Positions 36,758 to 45,710 of a stretch of 64,000 nt of DNA are shown one piece after another. The stretch is from CAYUPI01 sp964446585 (GTDB lineage Bacteria; Verrucomicrobiota; Verrucomicrobiia; Limisphaerales; UBA8199). Each line of letters starts with the position of its first letter. Position 1 is the stretch's first letter. The DNA is taken from contig CAYUPI010000014.1 of assembly GCA_964446585.1 (NCBI GenBank), forward strand, positions 62,001-126,000. The letters run 5' to 3'. A program made the position numbers and the translations under genes. The notes below the pieces were generated by a model. That model did no database searches. It worked only from the letters and a program-made list of their open reading frames with translations, and was not told the DNA's origin.

Positions 36758-38086
36758 CTATTTTTGAGGAGCGACGTACAACTCGCCTCCTTGAAGCTGC
36801 TCCACGATCATGTCGGCCGTCCGCTCCATGGCGCCGAGGTTTTGGCTGACGACTTTGAGCGCGTTCCGGCCGATTTTTTCACGTCGTGCGCTGTCGGCCA
36901 GCAGTTCACCCAGGACTTTTTCCAACTCGGCCGCGTCGCGGACCTGTACAGCCGCGCCCTGTGTGACGAAACTGTGGACGACGTCCGCAAAATTCTGCAT
37001 GTGCGGCCCGAAGACCATGGCTTTTCCCAGCGCGCCCGGCTCGATAGGGTTCTGGCCGCCTTCGGCCAGGAGACTCTTGCCGACAAAAATCAATGAAGCT
37101 TGCTCGTAAAAAAGCTTTAGCTCACCAGTCGTGTTCACCAGCAGGCAATCAATCTGGCCGGGCCGATATTGCGTATGAATCCCTATCTCGCTACGGAAGG
37201 CGAATTTCACTCCTCGCGCGCTCAACTCGCGGCCGACCTCGCGGCAGCGCTCGAAATGCCGCGGCACCAGCACCAGGAACAGGTCCGGAAAGCGCGCACG
37301 CAGGCGGAGGAATTGTTCGGCCAGGACACCATCTTCGCCATGGTGCGTGCTCCCCCCGACGAGCAGACGCGCCTCGGCGGGCACTCCCAATTGGCTCAGC
37401 ATGGCCGGGACATCCAGCGCGCGCCGCTCGTGAATGATCGCCGTGTCGAATTTCAGACCGCCGACGACATGTATCGTTTTCGGCCGGCACCCGAGCGCGC
37501 GGAGCTTCGCTGCGTCTTCCTCGTTCTGAGCGCCAACAGCAGTGAAGGAGGCAAACAACGGTCGGAACAGGAAACCGAACCGCCGATAGCGACGATATGA
37601 ACGGCCCGAGAGGCGGGCATTGACCAGAAAAACCGGCTTGCCTAACGCATGAGCTCGCCAGAGAAAATTCGGCCAGATCTCGGCTTCAATCAGAACGATG
37701 GCTTTGGGATTGATGGTGTTGAGGGCGCGAGCCACAATGGCGCGCCGATCGATCGGATAATAAATTTTGCTGACGTGCGTCGGCAGCTTTTTTTCCAGTT
37801 CCGCCATGCCCGTAGTTGTAGTGGTGGATACCAGGATTTTGAGGTTGGGCATGCGCGGTTCCAACGCTCGAATGAGCTGCGTGCAGACATTGACTTCGCC
37901 CACGCTGACGGCGTGTGCCCAGAGCACATGCCGGTTGGTGATGGCTTGCTTGAGCTTGGAGTCATACTTGCCAAACCGCTGGCCGAAGTCTTGCTGCCAA
38001 TTGCCGCGGCGGCGCATCCGCAGAAAATAATACGGCGCCGACAGCGCCAAACCGAACGTGAAAAGGATGTTATAAAGGGTTCGCAC
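36758..38086 (-). CDS. waaA: 3-deoxy-D-manno-octulosonic acid (Kdo) transferase
   Basis: 442 residues of the GT30 family. The N-terminal membrane-anchor segment (TLYNILFTFGLALSAPYYFL) is followed by LWAHAVSVGEVNV with the catalytic Glu, then ILVSTTTTTGMA, YYPIDR, LIEAEIWPNFLW and VNARLSGRSYRRY. The C-terminal domain has FVGKSLLAEGGQNPIEP. It transfers Kdo from CMP-Kdo to lipid IVA at the inner membrane, showing that this organism makes lipopolysaccharide. It lies downstream of the NhaD-type antiporter gene on the same strand, 180 bases apart. Confidence 0.95.
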   Translation of the reverse strand: MRTLYNILFTFGLALSAPYYFLRMRRRGNWQQDFGQRFGKYDSKLKQAITNRHVLWAHAVSVGEVNVCTQLIRALEPRMPNLKILVSTTTTTGMAELEKKLPTHVSKIYYPIDRRAIVARALNTINPKAIVLIEAEIWPNFLWRAHALGKPVFLVNARLSGRSYRRYRRFGFLFRPLFASFTAVGAQNEEDAAKLRALGCRPKTIHVVGGLKFDTAIIHERRALDVPAMLSQLGVPAEARLLVGGSTHHGEDGVLAEQFLRLRARFPDLFLVLVPRHFERCREVGRELSARGVKFAFRSEIGIHTQYRPGQIDCLLVNTTGELKLFYEQASLIFVGKSLLAEGGQNPIEPGALGKAMVFGPHMQNFADVVHSFVTQGAAVQVRDAAELEKVLGELLADSARREKIGRNALKVVSQNLGAMERTADMIVEQLQGGELYVAPQK

Positions 38087-38266
38087 GCCAACCCGCGTAG
38101 TTTATCTCTTCTGCACTGTCCTAAAGGCACCTCTGTCTGGCAAAACAAATTTGCGGCTGGGACGACGAGCCTTCAGCCCGCTCGCAACCGTTCCAATCCG
38201 ACCGGCCTGGGTTGAGAGTTAGACGCAGAATGGGGGCCGTGGGTTTCGTTTCAATCACCAAACGCT

Positions 38267-39571
38267 TTACCGAGTTCGAAGGAACAGCAGCCAAATAAGG
38301 ACCAGGACTGGCGCCAGGTAAGGAACCGAGTATTTGAACACAAAACCAAGAAAGCCTGGCATGCGTACCTTGTTACGGTCGGCAATGGCCTTGACCATAA
38401 AATTGGGAGCGTTGCCGACATAGGTAGCTGCGCCGAAGAATACCGCTCCAACGCTGATCGCCACCAGATATTGGCTCAAAGTGTCACTGCCGAGGAGCAG
38501 GTTGAGGTCGAATTCGCCGATTTGGGCAAGGCCGGTCTGCGGCTCGACCAGCAATCCAACTATGGCGCTCAGGAAAGCCATGTATGTGGGCGCATTGTCC
38601 AAGATGCTCGAAAGCAGGCCGCTGCACCAGTAAAACAGGGCCGGACTTGCCTCCCCCAATCTGTGGGCGTGGGCCTGGACGAGGTCGAGCGCCGGAATCA
38701 TCGTGGCAAACAGGCCCAGGAATAAGATGGCAACCTCCCGAATCGGGTGGAAATCAAACTGGTTCGCCTCGTGAATCGTTTTCCTGGTCGTAAACCAGGA
38801 GCCAACTGCCGCACCGACCAGGAGAACTTCCCGGAGAAACAGCGGCTGTTTGATGAACACCGCTCCCAGAATCACCAACAAAAAGCCCAGGTTGCCGAGG
38901 CCCTCGAACCGCCATTTTTCGCGCGCGCCCAGTAACCGGGCCCGCACTTCGGCGGAGGCACGCCGGTAATGGGCGGCATCCACCACGTAAAAGACCGCCA
39001 GGAGCAGCCCCACGGCGACGGCCCACATCGGCCAGCAATGAGCAGTCACCCACCCAAATGGAATTCCTTTCAGGTAACCCAGGAACAGGGGCGGATCGCC
39101 AATCGGGGTCAGGCAGCCGCCGATGTTCGAGACTATGAAAATGAAGAATACGATGTGATGCGCCGCAATTCGATACTTGTTCACGCAAATCCATGGCCGG
39201 ATAAGCAGCATGGACGCGCCGGTAGTGCCGAGCAGGTTGGCCGCCAGAGCGCCGAGTAGAAGGAACAGGACGTTGACGGCGGGAGTGGCTTCGCCTTTGA
39301 CGGTGATGTGAATCCCACCTGAGACAACGAACAGCGACCCGATCAAAGCGATGAAACCGGCATAATCGTGCGCGACGTGAAGGATTCTCGCGGACGCATG
39401 CAGGCCGAACAGGTAATAAGCCAGAGTGATCGCGCCCAAAGCACAGACGATAGCCGCATAATGGTGTGGCCAAGCCTTGGGAAAGAGCAACGGGCCTAAC
39501 GCAATGGCCAGGAGCAGCGCCACGAACGGCAACACCATCCACGGGGTCGGCGCGGGGAATTGTGTAGCCAC
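38267..39571 (-). CDS. NhaD-type sodium:proton antiporter (ion transporter superfamily)
   Basis: 434 residues with about eleven membrane helices. It has MVLPFVALLLAIALGPLLF, LLGALAANLLGTTGASMLLI and VSNIGGCLTPIGDPPLFLGY; the last two are conserved half-helix motifs of NhaD/ArsB-like ion transporters. Family members exchange Na+ or Li+ for H+ across the inner membrane. The gene follows the 120-residue unknown gene on the same strand by about 108 bases, and that gene is preceded by a structured leader RNA with a terminator. Transcription of the antiporter might depend on that leader, which is inference. Confidence 0.88.
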   Translation of the reverse strand: MATQFPAPTPWMVLPFVALLLAIALGPLLFPKAWPHHYAAIVCALGAITLAYYLFGLHASARILHVAHDYAGFIALIGSLFVVSGGIHITVKGEATPAVNVLFLLLGALAANLLGTTGASMLLIRPWICVNKYRIAAHHIVFFIFIVSNIGGCLTPIGDPPLFLGYLKGIPFGWVTAHCWPMWAVAVGLLLAVFYVVDAAHYRRASAEVRARLLGAREKWRFEGLGNLGFLLVILGAVFIKQPLFLREVLLVGAAVGSWFTTRKTIHEANQFDFHPIREVAILFLGLFATMIPALDLVQAHAHRLGEASPALFYWCSGLLSSILDNAPTYMAFLSAIVGLLVEPQTGLAQIGEFDLNLLLGSDTLSQYLVAISVGAVFFGAATYVGNAPNFMVKAIADRNKVRMPGFLGFVFKYSVPYLAPVLVLIWLLFLRTR

Positions 39572-39679
39572 CCGGCAAAACTATGAGCGGCGGTGAAAGC
39601 CGGTCAACGATGAACTCTTAATGCGGTGACTTGCCTAATTAAAGACAGAGGTTCGGGACGCGCTGTGCGCCAACGCGTC

Positions 39680-40042
39680 CTAACCGCCCTCGCTGGCAGA
39701 TTGCCATGCGACGAGCAACTCATTAGGGCTCCCGCTGGCCGACTGCCGGTACCCGCTTGAAACCAGCACGGCATCGGCTCTTTCGCCAAATAATTCCGGA
39801 AACACGAGCAGAGGATATGGTGTTACCCATGCCAGCGCCGCCGCTTCGTTGGCGGCGCGCCGAAGCCGGCTGTTGCCTTCGGGATCCTCCACTTCCTCGA
39901 TTTTCTCGAGTAGCAACCGGCTCTTGAGCTGTTCGAAGCGGCTCTCCTCCGCCAGCCGGAAGGGAGCCACAGGGACCGCCGTGACTTCGAACTGGACCAT
40001 GGGAGCGAACGTTGTCGGTATCCATCTATAATTTGCTTTCAT
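39680..40042 (-). CDS. Hypothetical protein, possibly controlled by a structured leader
   Basis: 120 residues, soluble, with no signal peptide. MKANYRWIPTTFAPMVQFEV opens the protein, a Glu/Leu/Arg-rich helical stretch follows (residues 30-70), and the C-terminus contains LVFPELFGERADAVLVSSGY. I do not recognise a family. The ATG is preceded at a short distance by AAGGCAAA. Upstream on the same strand lie an intrinsic terminator and a folded RNA with its own promoter, so the gene is a candidate target of transcription attenuation. An NhaD-type antiporter follows. Confidence 0.6.
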   Translation of the reverse strand: MKANYRWIPTTFAPMVQFEVTAVPVAPFRLAEESRFEQLKSRLLLEKIEEVEDPEGNSRLRRAANEAAALAWVTPYPLLVFPELFGERADAVLVSSGYRQSASGSPNELLVAWQSASEGG

Positions 40043-40089
40043 ATTTTGCCTTGTTCTGGGCCGCGCTGCGCGACCGGCCTTGTTCCAAC

Positions 40090-40123
40090 AAAAAACCCGC
40101 GATTGACTGGCAATCGCGGGTTT
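40090..40123 (-). terminator. Intrinsic terminator
   Basis: On the minus strand a perfect 12-base-pair stem (AAACCCGCGATT / AATCGCGGGTTT) with a 7-base loop is followed by a run of six T that includes the stem's last three. It lies about 130 bases downstream of the predicted start of transcription and 47 bases before the ATG at 40042. Confidence 0.85.
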
Positions 40124-40254
40124 CTGGAAATCTATGTTTTTGATGCTTTAGAAGGTTCCTCCCGCGATACCAGTGCAGCGATGCCAAACGGACATCTGTC
40201 CCTTGGCTCGCTGGCTACACAGGCAAATATTAAACGTGGTCGTCATCTTCTAAC
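40124..40254 (-). ncRNA. Candidate structured leader RNA / riboswitch or small RNA
   Basis: Reading the minus strand from about 40254, the RNA begins with TTAGAAG (40253-40247), which pairs with CTTCTAA (40154-40148) to close the structure. Inside, AGCGAGCCAA and TTGGCATCGCT form a 10-base-pair stem with one bulged A, capped by GGAC-AGAT-GTCC. The 3' side of the internal bubble holds ATCGCGGG (40168-40161). This is identical to part of the terminator's 3' arm and can pair with the terminator's 5' arm CCCGCGAT (40120-40113). The layout (promoter, folded domain, terminator, possible antiterminator) is that of a riboswitch or attenuator. No known class is recognised. Confidence 0.6.
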
Positions 40255-40260
40255 GCTGAT

Positions 40261-40289
40261 ATTAAACATCAGAGAACTGGATTTGTCAA
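40261..40289 (-). promoter_or_regulatory. Sigma-70-type promoter of the structured leader
   Basis: On the minus strand TTGACA (40289-40284) and TTTAAT (40266-40261) are separated by 17 bases, a perfect -35 box and a -10 box with five of six matches. Predicted initiation near 40254 falls at the first base of the closing stem of the candidate RNA. Confidence 0.75.
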
Positions 40290-40307
40290 GTCTTCGTATC
40301 CGAGGCC

Positions 40308-40817
40308 ATGAACGAGGAAGTTTTCGATGTCGTCAACGAAAGGGACGAGGTTATCGGCCGTGCGACGCGGCGGGAAGTCCATCAACAGGGGCTGATGCAT
40401 CGAGCCGTTCATGTGCTTGTGTTCAATGCGCGCGGCCAGGTGTTCCTTCAACAACGGTCGCTACAAAAAGATCGGCAACCGGGTCTGTGGGATTCGTCGG
40501 CCTCGGGCCATTTGGATCGCGGCGAGGATTATGATGCGTGCGCGATGCGGGAGCTGAAGGAAGAAATCGGTCTGGAGGTCAGAGCGCCGCTACAGCGGCT
40601 GTTCAAGCTGCCCGCCTGCGCCCAAACTGACCAGGAGCATCTGTGGGTTTACGGGTGCGAGGCGGAAGGACCGTTTGAGCTCAACCGGGAGGAAATTCAA
40701 CGCGGCGGCTGGTTTGCACCCGAGGAAGTGTCGCGGTGGATGAAGGAACGGCCGGAGGAGTTCGCCGGCGCACTCGTCCTGATTTGGGAAACATTGAGAG
40801 GAACCACAAAACTCTGA
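40308..40817 (+). CDS. Nudix hydrolase (IPP isomerase-like / YfcD-like)
   Basis: 169 residues. The Nudix box is [26 protein letters not shown] without the leading residues (GX5EX7REUXEEXGU pattern complete, about residues 66-88). The N-terminal [20 protein letters not shown] and [20 protein letters not shown] match the subgroup that includes isopentenyl-diphosphate isomerase type 1 and YfcD. Hydrolysis of a nucleoside-diphosphate-linked substrate is likely; isomerase activity is possible but less so. Its start is about 50 bases from the divergent promoter of the structured RNA. Confidence 0.9.
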   Translation: MNEEVFDVVNERDEVIGRATRREVHQQGLMHRAVHVLVFNARGQVFLQQRSLQKDRQPGLWDSSASGHLDRGEDYDACAMRELKEEIGLEVRAPLQRLFKLPACAQTDQEHLWVYGCEAEGPFELNREEIQRGGWFAPEEVSRWMKERPEEFAGALVLIWETLRGTTKL

Positions 40818-40968
40818 AACGGAAACCGTGGGATGGCATCGGTTCCTCGATTGCCTGGTGCCGCATCCTCTTGCTGTTCTGCCCGATTATTTACGACATT
40901 ATTTTCTGCGGCGCTTGACCTTGTCCTTACACTCCGTTAGGTTGCGACGCGATAGACCAGAGTTTTTT

Positions 40969-41607
40969 ATGAATAATTTCTTAGTGCCGATGGTGGTGGA
41001 GCAGACCGGCCGTGGCGAACGCGGTTATGATATTTATTCGCGGTTGCTGGTGGACCGAATCGTGTTCCTGGGCACGCCCGTGGATGACATGGTCGCCAAT
41101 CTAATCATCGCCCAGTTGCTCTTCTTGCAAATGACCGAGCCCAAAAAGGACATCCACTTTTACATCAATTCACCTGGCGGAGGCGTTACCGCCGGCCTCG
41201 CGATCTACGACACCATGCAATTCCTGACATGTGACGTGAACACGTATTGCATCGGCCAGGCTGCCAGCATGGGAGCGGTGCTGCTGGCAGCAGGCGCCAA
41301 GGGCAAGCGCTACGCCTTGCCCAACGCCCGCATCATGATTCATCAGCCGTGGGGTGGCGTGCAGGGCGCCGCGGCGGACATCAGCATTCAGGCCAAGGAG
41401 ATCCTCCGTCTGAAAGATCGCCTGAACGAGATTCTTGCCCACCACTGCCTTAAGCCGGTCGATTCCCTGGCCAAGGATACAGACCGCGATTTCTTCATGT
41501 CGGCTGACGAGGCCAAAGGTTACGGGCTGGTTGACGAAGTCGTGCAGTCGCGCAAGCAAATTCCCGGGCTGGAGCGGGCCACGAGCCTGGCGGACAAAAA
41601 AGAGTAA
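40969..41607 (+). CDS. clpP: ATP-dependent Clp protease proteolytic subunit
   Basis: 212 residues from the ATG at 40969 ([20 protein letters not shown]), the usual length. Catalytic Ser is in [14 protein letters not shown], catalytic His in [11 protein letters not shown], and Asp follows near the C-terminal [12 protein letters not shown]. It forms the double heptameric protease chamber that works with ClpX. clpX starts five bases downstream, so they form one operon. The upstream sequence between 40818 and 40968 should hold the promoter. Confidence 0.97.
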   Translation: MNNFLVPMVVEQTGRGERGYDIYSRLLVDRIVFLGTPVDDMVANLIIAQLLFLQMTEPKKDIHFYINSPGGGVTAGLAIYDTMQFLTCDVNTYCIGQAASMGAVLLAAGAKGKRYALPNARIMIHQPWGGVQGAAADISIQAKEILRLKDRLNEILAHHCLKPVDSLAKDTDRDFFMSADEAKGYGLVDEVVQSRKQIPGLERATSLADKKE

Positions 41608-41612
41608 GCCGG

Positions 41613-42902
<1,290 letters not shown>

Positions 42903-42917
42903 TGGGTTTTCCCGGGG

Positions 42918-43367
42918 ATGGATCCGTTTCTCGAGGCGGCGATCGCTGAGGCGAAGAAAGGACTGGCTGCCGGCGGTATTCCCATCGGCTCAGTTCTGGT
43001 ATGGGACGGCCGGATTATCGGCCGCGGTCATAATCAGCGCGTCCAACAGGACAGCGTCATTCATCACGCCGAGATGAATTGCCTTGAAAACGCCGGCAGG
43101 CAAATGGCTGCAGTTTATTCTCGGTGCACACTCTATTCGACACTCTCTCCATGCCCGATGTGCAGCGGCGCCGCTTTGCATTACAAGATCCCGCGGATTG
43201 TCATCGGCGAAAATGTCACATTCAAAGGCCCGGAAGATTACGTGCGGTCGCAGGGAGTGCAGTTGGAAGTGCGGCAAGACTCGGCGTGCATTCAATTGAT
43301 GCGGGAGTTCATCACGGCGCATCCGGCGTTGTGGAAGGAAGATATAGGGGTGTATGAGACGACGTGA
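42918..43367 (+). CDS. Cytosine/nucleoside deaminase family protein
   Basis: 149 residues of the cytidine-deaminase-like fold. Zinc ligands and the catalytic Glu are in HHAEMNCLEN and in SPCPMCSGAAL. The whole pattern (GGIPIGSVLVWDGRIIGRGHN, then the C-terminal VYETT) resembles yeast-type cytosine deaminases and guanine/nucleoside deaminases more than TadA. It should remove the amino group from a free base. It lies 15 bases downstream of clpX. Its last residues and stop codon are encoded by the first hairpin of repeat copy D, indicating that the repeat replaced or trimmed the original C-terminus. Confidence 0.88.
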   Translation: MDPFLEAAIAEAKKGLAAGGIPIGSVLVWDGRIIGRGHNQRVQQDSVIHHAEMNCLENAGRQMAAVYSRCTLYSTLSPCPMCSGAALHYKIPRIVIGENVTFKGPEDYVRSQGVQLEVRQDSACIQLMREFITAHPALWKEDIGVYETT

Positions 43368-43439
43368 GGAGTCTCTGATCAATAGCTTCGCGTAAGCTCC
43401 GCGCGCTCCCTGCCTGCGAGATTATCAGAGACTCCTCAT

Positions 43440-43579
43440 GGGCGTGTTGCCCAAACGCCGGAGCGCGGCTGTCCCCAGCCGCAGCAACGGTCGAATTGGT
43501 TGTTTCTCTCGAATTTCGGCACAACCGCTGGACCGAGAGTCACGGCTTTCCCACGATTTCTCGTTTGGACAACACGCCC
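43440..43579. mobile_element. 140-bp MITE-like element nested in repeat copy D
   Basis: Ends GGGCGTGTTGCCCAAACG (43440-43457) and CGTTTGGACAACACGCCC (43562-43579) are 18-base inverted repeats with one mismatch. The flanks TCAT (43436-43439) and TCAC (43580-43583) look like a target duplication of four bases with one change, or of three bases. Removing the element restores the inverted arm of the host repeat. It has no coding capacity and carries a GGAG-type hairpin at 43460-43486. Confidence 0.8.
43460..43486. repeat. GGAG-type REP hairpin, single arm (copy 3)
   Basis: GGAGC-GCGGCTG-TCCC-CAGCCGC-AGCA: the same frame as the arms at 22866 and 44793, but with a different, perfectly paired stem. 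It is followed by ACGGTCGAAT, as in the copy at 22866. The inverted partner arm is absent. Confidence 0.8.
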
Positions 43580-43669
43580 TCACGTCGTCTCTTACAATAG
43601 TTTGTCGCGGAGTTTGTTAGGGGCACTGCGGGCGCTGGGCGCGATAACGGGCTGAAGAAGCGAGTTGTT

Positions 43670-44710
43670 TCAGATTCGGACCAGTGTCTTCACGGCGTGG
43701 TTGCCGGCGGCCATGGACTTGAACAAAGCTGGCAATACGCTCAAGGAACATTCGCCATCCACAAAGTCGGCCGCCCGAATCACGCCCTCCTGGATGAATT
43801 CGAGCGCGCGACGAATAGTGCGCGGGGTGTGATGGAAACTGCCCAACAAGGTGAGGCTCGAGTAGTGAAGCAATGTTGTGTCCAGCGAAATCGCGGTGCC
43901 GAAAGGGCAGCCGCCAAAAAAATTCACTTTTCCGCCCTTGCGCACGAGATGCAGGCTGGCCTCCCAGGTTTCCGGCTTGCCCACAGCTTCCACCACCGCG
44001 TCAAAATGGCCTTTGGTCGCTCCACGAAGCTTTGACACCAAACCGCGTCCATCGCCAAGGTCCACGACCTGCGTGGCGCCAAGCCTCTGAGCCGCCGCCA
44101 GGCGGGCGGCGTGACGGCCCGCCACGGTAACATCCGTGCCGAGGTGCCTGGCTAGCGCGACAAACATCAGGCCGATGGGCCCGGCGCCCAACACCAGCAA
44201 GTGCTGGCCGGCCTTCAAGCTGAGATCCCCCAGACCTTGGACGACGCAAGCTAGCGGCTCCGTGAGCGACGCGTCAACGAAGGCCGTCTCCGGCTTCAGC
44301 GGCAACAGGTTCTTCTGCGCCAGACGTGCCGGAACGACAATTGATTCGGCGTAGGCCCCATTCAGAAAGAGCAGATCCTCGCAAAGGTTCTCCTGGCCGA
44401 CCTTGCAATAAAAACATGCGCCACAAGGCGCCGAGTTCGCTACGACGACTCGATCCCCGACACTCCAGGCCTGGCCGTAGCTCGCTGACCCCGGAGCGCT
44501 TACTTCCGAGATGACCCCGGCCAACTCATGCCCGAACTTCGCCGGCGGCACGATCATCTTGGCATGGTAGCCGCGCTTGAAAACCTTCAGATCCGTGCCG
44601 CACGTCAGCGCCGCCGCGATCTGAATCCGCACCTCGCCCGGTTTCAGCGGTGCGGGCGTGACTTCTTCGACGCGAACATCTTCTTTTCCGTAGAGGATGG
44701 CGGCTTTCAT
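43670..44710 (-). CDS. Zinc-dependent medium-chain dehydrogenase
   Basis: 346 residues of the MDR superfamily. Catalytic-zinc ligands are in ALTCGTDLKVF and in FGHELAGVI; the structural zinc site is CGACFYCKVGQENLC; the NAD-binding Rossmann motif is LLVLGAGPIGLMFVAL. The closest style is threonine/sorbitol/galactitol-type dehydrogenases, but the substrate is not predictable. The gene converges toward the deaminase; between their 3' ends lies the 300-base region with repeat copy D. Confidence 0.88.
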   Translation of the reverse strand: MKAAILYGKEDVRVEEVTPAPLKPGEVRIQIAAALTCGTDLKVFKRGYHAKMIVPPAKFGHELAGVISEVSAPGSASYGQAWSVGDRVVVANSAPCGACFYCKVGQENLCEDLLFLNGAYAESIVVPARLAQKNLLPLKPETAFVDASLTEPLACVVQGLGDLSLKAGQHLLVLGAGPIGLMFVALARHLGTDVTVAGRHAARLAAAQRLGATQVVDLGDGRGLVSKLRGATKGHFDAVVEAVGKPETWEASLHLVRKGGKVNFFGGCPFGTAISLDTTLLHYSSLTLLGSFHHTPRTIRRALEFIQEGVIRAADFVDGECSLSVLPALFKSMAAGNHAVKTLVRI

Positions 44711-44792
44711 CGGCCTACTTTATGGCGGCAAATCGTGAAAAGCGAAAGCGCGTTTTTCGGGAAGGCTTCAGGGAAGGATGGCGGAAGCAACC

Positions 44793-44901
44793 GGAGTGCG
44801 CCCGTCCTCGGGCGCAGCATCCGGGCAAAGCGGAACGCTTCCGGGAATCCCAGCACGTTCAGTCGATCGGGAGTTGCTGCGCCCGGGGACGGGCGCACTC
44901 C
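44793..44901. repeat. GGAG-type REP pair (REPIN-like), copy 2
   Basis: Left arm 44793-44819 and right arm 44875-44901 are 27-base inverted repeats with one mismatch, around a 55-base centre. Each arm folds as GCGCCCG-TCCT-CGGGCGC (right arm loop TCCC in the same orientation), flanked by GGAGT and AGCA. It lies between the dehydrogenase gene and tsaB. Confidence 0.88.
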
Positions 44902-44966
44902 GCCGCCAAGGACTGAGCGGTTACGTTTTTCGACTGCGTCTGCCGGACACAGTCCCCAGCCTGCGC

Positions 44967-45710
44967 TCAGGGCAGGTGTGGGGGCGGCGGGGGCGCTTTG
45001 ACGAAGTTGGTTTCGCGCAGGTAAATCGGTTCCAGTTTCTCTCCCGCGACAAAGTCGGTACGGCCCAAAGCCAGGCGACTCAAGGTCGCGGCCCGGGGAA
45101 ACATCCGCCGGCCACCCCGCAGCCGCGAGGCCGCATCCGGCCCGATGAACTGTTCGCCGCACACTTCGCGACGTTGCACTTCCTCAACGGTCACCAGTCG
45201 CAGCGGCTCGACCTGGCTCCATCCCTCCTCGCTGAGTTCATAACCCGCAAGATAAAACTCGCCGCGCTGAGCATCGATAATCACATTCACGCGGCCGGTC
45301 AGTCCCGCCGCTTGAACCTGTACGGCAAGGCAGTCGGCACTGCTGACACCCAGCAGCTTTATTCCGTTCTGGCCAGAAGCCAATTGCCAGCCTTGCGCCA
45401 CGGCAATCGCCAGCCGAATCCCGTTGTAGGAGCCCGGCCCCAGCCCGACGGCAAGGCATTCGATTTGTTCCCGTTCTATCTGCGCCTGGCGCAAAACAGT
45501 TTCGATCATGCCGATGGCATTAGCGCCCAGAGAACCCGTCTCGATAACCTCGCTGATCGACTGGACCGCGTCCCGACTGGCCTTCTTCACAGTGGAAGCG
45601 AACCCCTGCGCGGAAATCGAATCGCCTTGGGCCGGTGACCCGTGCCAGGCGTCGTGGACGACCGCCACGCTCCGCTCGGAGGAGGAGAATTCAAGGGCCA
45701 AAATCTTCAT
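44967..45710 (-). CDS. tsaB: tRNA threonylcarbamoyladenosine biosynthesis protein TsaB
   Basis: 247 residues from the ATG at 45710 (KILALEFSSSERSVAVVHD, the normal TsaB opening). LAVGLGPGSYNGIRLAIAVAQGWQL is the family's conserved segment (shown in part: GLGPGSYNGIR), followed by VIIDAQRGEFYLAGY. TsaB is an inactive ASKHA-fold partner that joins TsaD and TsaE to form t6A37 in tRNAs. The C-terminus ends in a proline run (APPPPPHLP). Its start overlaps the tsaE end by 20 bases, so the two are translationally linked. Confidence 0.93.
   Translation of the reverse strand: MKILALEFSSSERSVAVVHDAWHGSPAQGDSISAQGFASTVKKASRDAVQSISEVIETGSLGANAIGMIETVLRQAQIEREQIECLAVGLGPGSYNGIRLAIAVAQGWQLASGQNGIKLLGVSSADCLAVQVQAAGLTGRVNVIIDAQRGEFYLAGYELSEEGWSQVEPLRLVTVEEVQRREVCGEQFIGPDAASRLRGGRRMFPRAATLSRLALGRTDFVAGEKLEPIYLRETNFVKAPPPPPHLP

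Larger units (their letters stand above)
43352..43596. repeat. GTAG-type REPIN/MITE-like repeat, copy D (divergent, interrupted)
   Basis: Left hairpin GAGAC-GACGTGAGGA-GTCTC (43356-43375), then TGATCAA; the inverted arm (ATCAGAGACTCCTCA, 43424-43438) is interrupted and resumes at 43580 (TCACGTCGTCTCTTACA). Compared with copies A-C the stem changed from GAGCC/GGCTC to GAGAC/GTCTC with pairing kept. The interruption is a separate element at 43440-43579. Confidence 0.82.

Noticed and set aside
40124..40254. 6S RNA or SRP RNA interpretation of the structured region
   Set aside because: The closing stem and bubble recall 6S RNA, but the domain is too short. The SRP core motif (GGTCCGGAAGGAAGCA) is absent. 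Neither name is supported, so the RNA is left unassigned.
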